NCBI GenBank assembly: GCA_900290315.1
Contig: OKRF01000023.1
Location: 1-8,695, forward strand
Length of the DNA stretch: 8,695 nt
Direction of reading: 5' to 3'
Source: Candidatus Sulfopaludibacter sp. SbA3
Lineage (GTDB): Bacteria; Acidobacteriota; Terriglobia; Bryobacterales; Bryobacteraceae
Shown here one piece after another: positions 1 through 8,525 of this stretch. A model generated the notes under the pieces. The model searched no databases. It saw nothing but the letters and a program-made list of their open reading frames with translations, and was not told the origin of the DNA. Numbering within the stretch: the first letter of the stretch is position 1; each line of letters starts with the position of its first letter. The position numbers were made by a program, and so were the translations under genes.

Positions 1-836
1 TGCCGGAGAATGTCCACGAATTCCAGGTAGCTGCGGGTCTCGCCGTCCTTGGCGCCGAGCATGCTCATCGCCGATAGGAACGGCACGCGCGTTCCGTCAT
101 CGCGATCGAAGCGACGGAGCAGGAGAACTGGCTTGCCGGCGACCACTTCGACACGCCAGGCCGGTACCGGAATGCCGGCCTTCGCCGCAAGCGTCAACGC
201 CACCGCCTCCCAGCGGACCGCGTCGACTTCGTCGCCCTTGTTGGGAAACTTGGCAATCGCCAGATGCCCGCCGCGGTCCCGCACCGATGCCTTCGGACGG
301 GCGCCGCCCAGGGAGGAACCGGGCGCGAGGAGAAGGCGCAGATCGTCGTCGTTGTCTGTGTCGCTCGCGATATGTTCGGCTGCCGAAAGGAGGCGTGGCA
401 GCTCAATCAACGGAGGAATCTTCGCCGGGCTGTATTCCGCCAGGAACGGCCCGCCTTCCCGGGCGGAAAAGCGCAACGCTCCCATGCGAGCTTCGTCATC
501 CACCATGAGCAGGTAGTCGATCTCCCGCAGGGTGCGCGGCGTCCGCTTTTCTCTTTCGGCGTGCAGTCGCTCGGCGCGGCGCATCAGCACACGCCCCCAT
601 CGATCTGGCGCCGAATCGCCGATGGCTCGGAAAAGCTTTTGGCCGGATGCGGTGTGGAATGGGCCAGGTCCAAGCTGCAGAGCTGGCTCCAGCGAGAAAC
701 GCAGGGAATTAGCCAGCCAGGCGCGGTCGTACTCAAAGGTCGCGCTTTCGCTTTCCTTGCGGGCGCGAGTCCACAGTCGTCCGACGAGGTGCGGGGTGCC
801 TTCGAGGTCCAGGTAGACGAGAGCTTCGCTTTCCAT
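1..836 (-). CDS. hipA: HipA-family serine/threonine kinase toxin (C-terminus cut by window edge)
   Basis: This is the toxin half of a HipBA-type toxin-antitoxin pair. Characterised HipA proteins phosphorylate glutamyl-tRNA synthetase, block translation and cause growth arrest or persistence. The frame is open from the ATG at 836 to the left edge, giving 278 residues of a family usually about 400-440 long. Visible family motifs are GDSAPDRWGR (residues 73-82), the nucleotide-loop motif PGSSLGGARPK (172-182), AIAKF with the likely ATP-contacting lysine 196, and RRFDR (241-245) followed by PFLSAMSMLGA. Ser175 aligns by motif with the autophosphorylated Ser150 of E. coli HipA. The catalytic Asp and metal-binding segment lie beyond the window, so activity cannot be judged. 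The hipB stop TGA and this ATG share one base (TGATG, 838-834), which implies translational coupling. The family call is secure; the target is inferred. Confidence 0.93.
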   Translation of the reverse strand, partial: MESEALVYLDLEGTPHLVGRLWTRARKESESATFEYDRAWLANSLRFSLEPALQLGPGPFHTASGQKLFRAIGDSAPDRWGRVLMRRAERLHAEREKRTPRTLREIDYLLMVDDEARMGALRFSAREGGPFLAEYSPAKIPPLIELPRLLSAAEHIASDTDNDDDLRLLLAPGSSLGGARPKASVRDRGGHLAIAKFPNKGDEVDAVRWEAVALTLAAKAGIPVPAWRVEVVAGKPVLLLRRFDRDDGTRVPFLSAMSMLGAKDGETRSYLEFVDILR

Positions 837-1162
837 CACCCGGCACCTTTGCGCGAGCGGGGAATCCGGATACGCTGCGGCAGATTCTCTTCTTCCAGCT
901 CGATTCCCACAGAGTCGTGTCTGGGGTCTGCCACATCGGCCAAACGGTCGGCCATCCCCATGGTGTGGAGGACGGTCGCATACGCGCCCGCCGAAACCGT
1001 GGGGTCGCCCTTCTCGACCTTACTCAGGGTCATCCTGCTGATGGAGGCGCGCTCCGCCAGAATTGCCACGGGGATGCGCCTCCGCCGCCGTGCATCGCGA
1101 ATGTCGCGGCCTAACTTGCGGAGGGCGCGAACGACTGGTATGGGTGTTCGTGGGGCCTTCAT
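836..1162 (-). CDS. hipB: HipB-like XRE-family antitoxin and autorepressor
   Basis: This small basic DNA-binding protein is expected to bind and neutralise HipA and to repress its own operon. Using the ATG at 1162 it is 108 residues. Residues about 17-69 form a Cro/C1-type helix-turn-helix, including LAERASISRMTLSKVEKGD, which is the usual second helix, turn and recognition helix. The acidic stretch ELEEEN (88-93) and the short basic tail follow the domain. An alternative ATG at 1171 would add three residues (MDL). I prefer 1162 because the last two bases of a perfect TATAAT box overlap the 1171 codon, which would then lie upstream of the transcript. The gene is first in a two-gene operon with hipA, overlapping it by one base. 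Two operator-like palindromes lie over and upstream of its start. The HipB identity rests on the HTH fold plus the linked hipA, not on strong sequence memory. Confidence 0.9.
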   Translation of the reverse strand: MKAPRTPIPVVRALRKLGRDIRDARRRRRIPVAILAERASISRMTLSKVEKGDPTVSAGAYATVLHTMGMADRLADVADPRHDSVGIELEEENLPQRIRIPRSRKGAG

Positions 1163-1163
1163 A

Positions 1164-1186
1164 AGGTCCATTATACTGGACGTTAT
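1164..1186. promoter_or_regulatory. hipBA operator O1 (proximal)
   Basis: This is one of two 23-bp direct repeats. Its core at 1166-1181 is the palindrome GTCCA-N6-TGGAC, which can also be written GTCC-N8-GGAC. That layout matches the E. coli HipB operator, TATCC-N8-GGATA, in arm position and spacing, though not in bases. It covers the TATAAT box and the alternative start codon at 1171, so a bound HipB dimer would block RNA polymerase. That it binds HipB is inferred from position and symmetry. Confidence 0.75.
1170..1175 (-). promoter_or_regulatory. Predicted -10 box (TATAAT) of the hipBA promoter
   Basis: A perfect TATAAT reads on the minus strand seven bases before the ATG at 1162. With normal spacing, transcription would begin at or within a base of that ATG, giving a leaderless or nearly leaderless mRNA. 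No Shine-Dalgarno sequence precedes either candidate ATG, which fits. No good -35 hexamer is seen at 16-18 bp; TGGACC (4 of 6) sits 20 bp upstream inside the distal operator. The promoter is inferred from sequence only. Confidence 0.55.
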
Positions 1187-1194
1187 GCCAGTTT

Positions 1195-1217
1195 AGGTCC
1201 ACTATCGTGGACGTTAT
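1195..1217. promoter_or_regulatory. hipBA operator O2 (distal)
   Basis: This is the second copy of the 23-bp repeat. Its core GTCCAC-N4-GTGGAC (1197-1212) is a perfect inverted repeat and more symmetrical than O1. The two centres are 31 bp apart, about three helical turns, so two HipB dimers would sit on the same DNA face, as in the E. coli hip promoter. It covers the -35 region and ends one base before the stop codon of the neighbouring oxidoreductase, so the regulatory region fills the whole gap between the genes. Confidence 0.75.
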
Positions 1218-1218
1218 A

Positions 1219-2799
1219 TCAGCGCCACTTCAACATTTCCCGAGCGCAGTTGTACCCCGGCGCGCCCATCACGCCGCCTCCGGGATGTCCGCCCGAGCCG
1301 CATAAATAGAGACCTGTGAGCGGCGTTCGATAGCGCGCCCAGCCGGCCACGGGGCGCATCACGAACATCTGGTCGAGACTCATCTCGCCGTGGAAGATGT
1401 TGCCCCCGGTGATGCCGAAGCGCCGCTCCAGATCGAGCGGCGAAAGCACCTGCCGGTGTTCGACGATCGAGCGGATGTTCGGCACGTACTCCTCGATCAG
1501 CGAGATCACGCGATCTCCGAAGGGCTCACGCAGTTCGTCCCAGGTCCCCTCGCGCAGGGTGTACGGCGCGTACTGCAGAAAGATGCCCATGATGTGCTTG
1601 CCCGCGGGCGCCAGCGAGGGGTCGTACATGGTGGGAATCGTCAGTTCCAGCAGCGGCCGCTGCGAGGGCCGCCCGTACTTGGCGTCGTCCCAGGCGCGCT
1701 CCACGTAGTCGATGCTGGGGCAGATGTGCATGGTGGCACGATGGTGCGGACCGGGCGCGCCGGGATACGCCGTAAATTCTGGCAGTCCGTTGAGCGCCAG
1801 GTTGATCTTGCAACTGGTACCTTCGATGCGGAATCGCCGGATGGCGGCGACGAACTCGGGGTCCAGATCGCGCTCGTCGCACAGGCGGAGGAAGGTGATC
1901 TTGGGGTCGAGATTGCTGGCAATGGCAGGCGCTTCGATTTCCTCGCCGCTTTCCAGCACCACGCCCGAGACGCGGCCGCTGCGCGCCAGCACCTTGGCCA
2001 CCGGCGCGTTCGTGCGGATGGTGGCACCGGCCATGCGTGCGGAGGAGGCTATGGATTCGGACACCGCGCCCATGCCGCCGCGCACGAAGCCCCACAATCC
2101 GCGATGTCCCGCCACCCCGCCCATGCAGTGGTGCAGCAGGATGTACGCAGTGCCCGGCGAGCGCGGCCCGCCATTGGCGCCGATCACGCCATCGGTAGCC
2201 AGCGTCACCTTCACCTGCTCGGATTCGAACCACTCGTCCAGGAATTCAGCGGCGCTCTGGGTGAAGATCTTGACCAGCGCCACCATCTCTTTGGAGTTCA
2301 GGCCGCGCATCCGTCCGGCCAGCTTCAGGTAAGCCAGAAAATCTAACGCGCCGCGCGGCGGAAACTGCGGCGGCGTCACCAGCAGCAGTCCTTCGACCAC
2401 TTGTGAGAGCCGCTCCAGTTGATCTTCGTAGGCCGGATACACCTCGGCATCGCGGCGCGAATATTTGGCGATTTCCGCAAGCGTCTTGGCGCGATCCTGC
2501 CACATGAAGAAGTGGCGGCCGTCCGGGAATGCGGAAAAGAAGGCGGGATCCTTGGCGTCTACCACGTACCCATGGCGCTCCAGTTCCAGTTCGCGCACGA
2601 TGCGTTCCTGCATCAAGCTGGTGAGGTATGCTCCAGTGGAGACGCGGTATCCCGGCCAGATCTCCTCGGTGACTGCGCAGCCTCCCACTAATTCGCGCCG
2701 CTCCAGCACCAGCACCTTGCGGCCGGCGCGCGCCAGGTAGGCCGCGGTCACCAGTCCGTTATGGCCGCCGCCTATGATGGCTACATCGTACTTAGGCAT
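1219..2799 (-). CDS. FAD-dependent oxidoreductase, phytoene desaturase / PYROXD2-like
   Basis: This 526-residue flavoprotein belongs to the CrtI/phytoene-dehydrogenase-like group (COG1233) and most resembles the PYROXD2 branch. The N-terminus has the dinucleotide-binding fold: DVAIIGGGHNG (5-15), with Glu33 at the end of the second strand for the ribose of FAD, then the GG-containing ELVGGCAVTEE. The C-terminal FAD segment is at about 496-526 (GLYLCGSGGHPGGG, then GAPGYNCAREML), as in PYROXD2 proteins. Length is normal and no frame damage is seen. The substrate is unknown; there are no carotenoid or isoprenoid genes nearby, so a carotenoid role should not be assumed. The start follows a palindromic repeat by about 17 bases; the nearest SD-like string, AGGGAG, is 13 bases upstream, which is rather far. 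It lies downstream of glgB in the same direction with a 106-bp gap, so co-transcription is possible but unproven. Confidence 0.92.
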   Translation of the reverse strand: MPKYDVAIIGGGHNGLVTAAYLARAGRKVLVLERRELVGGCAVTEEIWPGYRVSTGAYLTSLMQERIVRELELERHGYVVDAKDPAFFSAFPDGRHFFMWQDRAKTLAEIAKYSRRDAEVYPAYEDQLERLSQVVEGLLLVTPPQFPPRGALDFLAYLKLAGRMRGLNSKEMVALVKIFTQSAAEFLDEWFESEQVKVTLATDGVIGANGGPRSPGTAYILLHHCMGGVAGHRGLWGFVRGGMGAVSESIASSARMAGATIRTNAPVAKVLARSGRVSGVVLESGEEIEAPAIASNLDPKITFLRLCDERDLDPEFVAAIRRFRIEGTSCKINLALNGLPEFTAYPGAPGPHHRATMHICPSIDYVERAWDDAKYGRPSQRPLLELTIPTMYDPSLAPAGKHIMGIFLQYAPYTLREGTWDELREPFGDRVISLIEEYVPNIRSIVEHRQVLSPLDLERRFGITGGNIFHGEMSLDQMFVMRPVAGWARYRTPLTGLYLCGSGGHPGGGVMGAPGYNCAREMLKWR

Positions 2800-2811
2800 G
2801 CGGCACGCACC

Positions 2812-2862
2812 ACTCCCTTACGGTCGTGGCTCCGATCAGAGCCGCGCGCGTAAGCAACCGGT
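2812..2862. repeat. Imperfect palindromic intergenic repeat (REP-like)
   Basis: Between glgB and the oxidoreductase lies an inverted repeat with 16-base arms, 2817-2832 and 2839-2854, around a six-base loop CGATCA; 13 of 16 positions are complementary, with the ends CTTACG/CGTAAG and the centre GGCTC/GAGCC perfect. The flanks to about 2812 and 2862 look like part of the same element. It resembles short dispersed palindromes I associate with Solibacter-type acidobacterial genomes, but only one copy is in this window. As RNA it would form a hairpin that could end glgB transcripts or stabilise their 3' end; no T-run follows on the minus strand, so it is not a standard intrinsic terminator. Confidence 0.65.
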
Positions 2863-2905
2863 CCCGGCCTTCGACCCTGCAATTCTGGGGGATCCTCATG
2901 GCATG

Positions 2906-5113
<2,208 letters not shown>

Positions 5114-5132
5114 GAGAGTCTAATAGTCAAGT
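5114..5132. promoter_or_regulatory. Divergent 19-bp spacer between glgB and the deaminase gene
   Basis: Two start codons face away from each other across only 19 bp, so both promoters must extend into the opposite gene. On the plus strand TCTAAT (5119-5124, 5 of 6 to the -10 consensus) would start transcription about two bases before the ATG at 5133. On the minus strand TATTAG is a weaker -10 candidate placed to start at the glgB ATG. No convincing -35 elements or SD sequences are seen on either side. This is a weak, position-based prediction. Confidence 0.3.
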
Positions 5133-6056
5133 ATGGACGATTTTCTCGTCGAAATGCCTAAAGCGGAGCTACATCTGCACCTGGAAGGCTCCGTGGAGCC
5201 GGAAACGCTGCACGAACTGGACCCCGCCACACCCGTGGAACAGTTCCGCGCTCTCTACCATTATGAGAATTTCGACGCGTTTTTGAAGGCCTTCGGTGTC
5301 ATCGGCAAATGCCTGCGCCGTCCCGCGGACTACGCGCTGATCACGCGCCGGCTGCTGAGACGGCTGGCCGCGCAGAATGTACGCTATGCCGAAATCATCA
5401 TCGCGGCGGGCGTGGTGCTGTGGAAGAATGAGGAGTTTGCTCCCATCTTCGACGCCATCCGCGTGGCCGCCGCCGAATCGCCCGTAGAGGTGCGCTGGAT
5501 TTTCGACGCCGTGCGGCAGTTCGGCGTGGAACCGGCGCAGCGCGTCGCCGAACTGGCCGCCGACCGCATGGATCAAGGCGTGGTCGCGCTCGGCATCGGC
5601 GGCAGCGAAGAGCGCGGACCGGCCGAATGGTTCACGGACGTCTATGCCTTCGCCAGGAGTGCCGGTCTGCGCCTGGTGGCCCACGCCGGCGAAAGCATGG
5701 GGCCGGAATCGATCTGGGCGGCACTCAAGCTCGGCGCCGAACGGATCGGCCACGGCATCGCCGCCATTCGCGATGAAGCGCTCCTGCGGCACCTGCGCGA
5801 ACGCGACATCCCTCTGGAGATTTGCATCACCAGCAACATTGTGACTGGGGTGGTGGCCCGCCTGGAAGAGCATCCGGTGCGCCGCTTGTACGATGCCGGC
5901 GTGCCCATCGTACTCAATACGGACGACCCCGCGATGTTCGGATGTACCTTGACAGGCGAGTATCAACTCGCGGCGAGCGCATTCGGTTTCAGCGAGTCTG
6001 AACTTCGCGCCCTCGCCGCCAATGCCTTCCGCTACCGCTTCGTACCGTTAAAATAA
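5133..6056 (+). CDS. Adenosine deaminase family protein (adenosine or aminodeoxyfutalosine deaminase)
   Basis: This 307-residue zinc amidohydrolase belongs to the adenosine deaminase family (COG1816), which hydrolyses the 6-amino group of a purine nucleoside. The active site is complete: HLH (His14, His16) and Glu18-Gly19 at the N-terminus, AHAGES with His184 and catalytic Glu187, ERIGHGI with His207, TSN (233-235), and NTDDP with metal-binding Asp264 and Asp265. It is slightly shorter than E. coli Add (333). Some family members instead deaminate 6-aminodeoxyfutalosine in menaquinone synthesis; sequence reading alone does not separate the two, and the downstream gene aroA (chorismate supply, which the futalosine pathway uses) makes that alternative worth considering. 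aroA begins 7 bp after the stop, so the two genes are probably one operon. No SD is visible before the ATG. Confidence 0.92.
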   Translation: MDDFLVEMPKAELHLHLEGSVEPETLHELDPATPVEQFRALYHYENFDAFLKAFGVIGKCLRRPADYALITRRLLRRLAAQNVRYAEIIIAAGVVLWKNEEFAPIFDAIRVAAAESPVEVRWIFDAVRQFGVEPAQRVAELAADRMDQGVVALGIGGSEERGPAEWFTDVYAFARSAGLRLVAHAGESMGPESIWAALKLGAERIGHGIAAIRDEALLRHLRERDIPLEICITSNIVTGVVARLEEHPVRRLYDAGVPIVLNTDDPAMFGCTLTGEYQLAASAFGFSESELRALAANAFRYRFVPLK

Positions 6057-6063
6057 AACTCCC

Positions 6064-7344
6064 ATGCAAAAAAAGATCTCCCCTGCCGCGGCCATCACCG
6101 GTTCCATCGCTCTACCCGGCGATAAGTCGATCTCGCATCGCTACGCCATGATCGCCGCCATCGCCGAAGGGGAGACGCGCATCTCGAACTACTCCACCGG
6201 CGCGGATTGCCACTCGACCCTGGGGTGCGTGCGCGCATTAGGGATAGAGGTGGAAGGCGCCGGCACCGAACTCGTGATCCGCGGCCGCGGACTCGATGGC
6301 CTCCGCGCGCCTGCCGCCGATCTGGACGCAGGCAACTCCGGTTCGACCATCCGTATGCTTTCCGGGATTCTGGCGGCGCAGCCGTTTCTGAGCCGCATCT
6401 TCGGCGATGAATCGCTCAGCCGGCGCCCCATGCAACGCATCATGAAGCCGCTTGCGGAGATGGGAGCGAAGATCGCAGCGCGCGACGGAAAATTTCCGCC
6501 GCTGACCATCGAAGGCGCCCCGCTCCACGCCATTGAATACGCCCTGCCGGTCCCCAGCGCGCAAGTCAAGACGTGTGTTCTGTTCGCGGGCCTGTTCGCC
6601 GATGGGGAGACTGTGGTGGTCGAGCCGGTGCGCTCACGCGACCACACCGAGATCGCCCTCCGCGAATTCGGCGCCGACCTCGCCGTGGAGCGCCAGAGAA
6701 TCACGCTGGCAGGACGTCCGAAGCTCATTGGCCGGCCCCTGATCGTGCCGTCTGACCTTTCTTCGGCCGCCTTTTTCCTGGTGGCCGCGCTCCTGGTGCC
6801 GGGGTCGCGGCTCTCCATTCGCAACGTGGGCCTCAATCCCACTCGCTCCGCGCTGCTCGATTTTCTGGCGGGGATGGGCGCGAAGATCCGCATTCCCGAA
6901 CTGGAGAGCATCAATGGAGAACTCTCCGGCGAGATTCAGGTGGAGCACTCGCACTTGCGCGGCGGCACCATCTCCGGTGCTCTCACCGCGGCATTGATCG
7001 ACGAAATTCCGGTGCTGGCGGTACTCGGTGCGGCCACCGAAGAAGGCATCACCGTGAGGGACGCTGCCGAGTTGCGCATCAAAGAGACCGACCGCATCCA
7101 GACCGTGGCCGGAAATCTGCGCCGCATGGGCGTACAGGCGGAGGAGTTGCCGGACGGCCTAGTGGTTCCGGGCCGTCAGAAGTTTCACGCCGCCGAACTC
7201 GATTCCTACGGAGATCACCGAATCGCCATGGCCTTCGCGGTAGCCGCGCTCCGGGCCGAAGGCGATTCCGTCATTCGCGAAGCAGAGGCGGCATCTGTAT
7301 CTTTTCCGGAATTCTGGGAGACGCTGGGAGGGATTTCGGGGTAA
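6064..7344 (+). CDS. aroA: 3-phosphoshikimate 1-carboxyvinyltransferase (EPSP synthase)
   Basis: AroA joins shikimate-3-phosphate and phosphoenolpyruvate, the sixth step towards chorismate and aromatic amino acids, in the cytoplasm. The protein is 426 residues, a normal length. Substrate-binding and catalytic motifs are intact: PGDKSISHR (18-26), DAGNSGSTIR (88-97), RPMQRIMKPL (121-130), PSAQVK (164-169), RDHTE (192-196), NPTR (258-261), IDEIP with the likely base Asp313, LRIKETDRI with Glu341, GDHRIAMAF and SFPEFW. The RPM, SAQVK, NPTR and SFPEF motifs place it nearer class II (CP4/Bacillus-like) than class I enzymes. At the position where CP4 enzyme has Ala100 this one has Gly93, so the residue linked to glyphosate insensitivity is absent. 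It is second in the putative operon with the deaminase gene; there is no visible SD, so translation may depend on coupling. Confidence 0.97.
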   Translation: MQKKISPAAAITGSIALPGDKSISHRYAMIAAIAEGETRISNYSTGADCHSTLGCVRALGIEVEGAGTELVIRGRGLDGLRAPAADLDAGNSGSTIRMLSGILAAQPFLSRIFGDESLSRRPMQRIMKPLAEMGAKIAARDGKFPPLTIEGAPLHAIEYALPVPSAQVKTCVLFAGLFADGETVVVEPVRSRDHTEIALREFGADLAVERQRITLAGRPKLIGRPLIVPSDLSSAAFFLVAALLVPGSRLSIRNVGLNPTRSALLDFLAGMGAKIRIPELESINGELSGEIQVEHSHLRGGTISGALTAALIDEIPVLAVLGAATEEGITVRDAAELRIKETDRIQTVAGNLRRMGVQAEELPDGLVVPGRQKFHAAELDSYGDHRIAMAFAVAALRAEGDSVIREAEAASVSFPEFWETLGGISG

Positions 7345-7357
7345 GACGAACCGTTCA

Positions 7358-7468
7358 TTCACCGCGGAGGCGCGGAGGCGCGGAGGAAAACGCGGAGAAA
7401 GGCAAGAACCTTTTAGATTTTGAAGTGTTTGGTTTTCTCTGCGTTTTCCTCCGCGTCTCCGCGGTGAA
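7358..7468. repeat. Long inverted repeat between convergent genes, with CGCGGAGG octamers
   Basis: The arms 7358-7400 and 7434-7468 are inverted copies around a 33-base AT-rich loop. The left arm carries three tandem CGCGGAGG octamers (7363-7386), where the right has two units (one with a base change), so the left is exactly 8 bases longer. Leaving out one octamer, 33 of 35 positions are complementary, and the two exceptions are G-U wobbles in plus-strand RNA, so the aroA transcript could form a 35-bp stem with an 8-base bulge. It fills almost the entire gap between the ends of aroA and holB and could stop transcription both ways. No T-run follows either arm, so it is not a textbook intrinsic terminator. 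Similar CGCGGAG-rich repeats are, as I recall, dispersed in several bacterial phyla. Confidence 0.85.
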
Positions 7469-7470
7469 GC

Positions 7471-8525
7471 TCAGCCCCGCAGTTCCGCGATCAACGCATC
7501 CAGGGCGATGACTTTCTGAATATTCCTTCGAATGAGCTGGGCGATTTCGTCTACTCGCCCTACCGCTCTGCGGATCCAGGCGAATTGCAGGCGTGCGGCC
7601 AAGGGCTCCAGGTCGCGGCGAATGTCGTCATTGCGAATCTCGCCGCCGGTCTGCTGCAGAATCAGGAGGTCGCGCAAGAGCTCGTACAGCACCTTCAGAT
7701 ACAGATCGAGCTTCTCGTTTTTGCTGCGGCCGATTGTCTCCGAGACCGGGACCCACGTGCCGAAGGGCGCCGCTCCCGCTGCCACTTTCAGCAACGTCAG
7801 CATGGCCGCCCGGCGCTTATCGTAAGCCTCCAGATCCAGCGAGACAGCCAGTCCCGGACTGCCCGCGGCCAGCGCAATCCGGCGCTCCGGCTGATCCAGA
7901 TCGCGGGCCTGCACGAACTCGCGCATTTCTTCTTTGGAGAGCGGCGCGAACTGGAATGGTACGGCGCGCGAGCGTATGGTGGGCAGCAGGTCGTAGGCGT
8001 TCTCCGCCGTCATGATCAGCACCAAGTGATCGGGCGGCTCTTCCAACGTCTTCAGCAGCGAGTTCGCAGCTTGATCGTTGGCGCGATCCACGTGGTCAAT
8101 CAGGAACCGTTGGCGCGATCCACGTGGTCAATCAGGAACACCCGCCGATTGCCTTTGTTGGGCCTGAATTGCGCGCGATCCTTGAGCAACCGCGTCTGCT
8201 GAATGCTGATTTGCCGCAACGGACCGTCCGGCGGAAAGGTGACGAAGTCGGCATGAGTGGCGAGCATCAACGGGTCGTCGTTGCGCTTCTCGGCGGGCAG
8301 CTTCTCGCGCGCCGCGATGGCTTCCACATTGGCGGGCAGGCTGAGGTCGTCGCGTTCGATCAGTTCGGCTTGGCCCAGCAGGTGCGCTCCCAGGCGGCGC
8401 GCCAGGGTCGCCTTGCCAACGCCCTCTGGGCCGGAGAACAGCAGCGTCTGCGCCAGGCGCCCCTGTGAAATCATCTGCTCCAACGCTTGCGTGACCGCCT
8501 GATTGCCCCAGAAGCCTTCAAACAT
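7471..8525 (-). pseudogene. holB: DNA polymerase III delta prime subunit, frame-disrupted
   Basis: Delta prime is the stator of the clamp-loader complex that places the sliding clamp on DNA during replication. The first frame (8525-8100, 141 residues) has the AAA+ start, with the Walker A-like GPEGVGKAT (residues about 33-41) and FLIDHVDRAN (Walker B/DEAD-equivalent region). The second frame (from about 8107 down to 7471) continues with DRANDQAANSLLKTLEEPP, the sensor/arginine region TIRSRA (in place of the usual SRC) and the helical C-terminal domain ending DALIAELRG. A 32-bp tandem duplication at 8076-8139 separates them; removing one copy gives a single 340-residue protein of normal size. 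As written, translation stops at 8100. The gene overlaps the end of tmk by 8 bp, the common tmk-holB arrangement. It has no cysteine at all, so the four-cysteine zinc module of many delta prime proteins is missing. It could be a DnaX-like paralogue, but the tmk linkage favours holB. Confidence 0.9.
8076..8139. repeat. Exact 32-bp tandem duplication inside holB
   Basis: Bases 8076-8107 are repeated exactly and immediately at 8108-8139, with mismatches directly outside on both sides. The copied stretch encodes the FLIDHVDRAN segment after the Walker B-type strand. Thirty-two is not a multiple of three, so the second copy is read out of frame and a TGA at 8102-8100 ends translation within the repeat. 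Confidence 0.97.

Noticed and set aside
264..1196. A 310-codon open frame on the plus strand across the hip region
   Set aside because: It is antisense to hipA and hipB, runs through both operators, has no family motifs, and its composition is that expected from the opposite strand of GC-rich codons.
1390..2346. A 318-codon open frame on the plus strand within the oxidoreductase
   Set aside because: It is fully antisense to a gene with clear FAD-binding motifs and resembles no protein family; it is rich in H, R, G and D as shadow frames usually are.
1219..2799. Carotenoid phytoene desaturase (crtI)
   Set aside because: The fold is shared, but the C-terminal GSGGHPGGG and GAPGYNCARE motifs fit PYROXD2-like proteins better, and no carotenoid genes are near.
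5169..5966. A 265-codon open frame on the minus strand opposite the deaminase
   Set aside because: The opposite strand has all metal-binding and catalytic motifs of the ADA family, and this frame has none of any family.
7361..7468. CRISPR-like array from the repeated CGCGGAGG units
   Set aside because: The units are 8 bp, directly adjacent without spacers, and part of an inverted repeat.
7358..7468. Intrinsic transcription terminator
   Set aside because: The stem is strong, but no T-run follows the distal arm on either strand, so I list it as a repeat with possible terminating effect.
8076..8139. Programmed frameshifting in the clamp-loader gene, as known for dnaX
   Set aside because: There is no slippery A-run or stimulatory hairpin at the junction; the frame change is fully accounted for by an exact duplicated segment.
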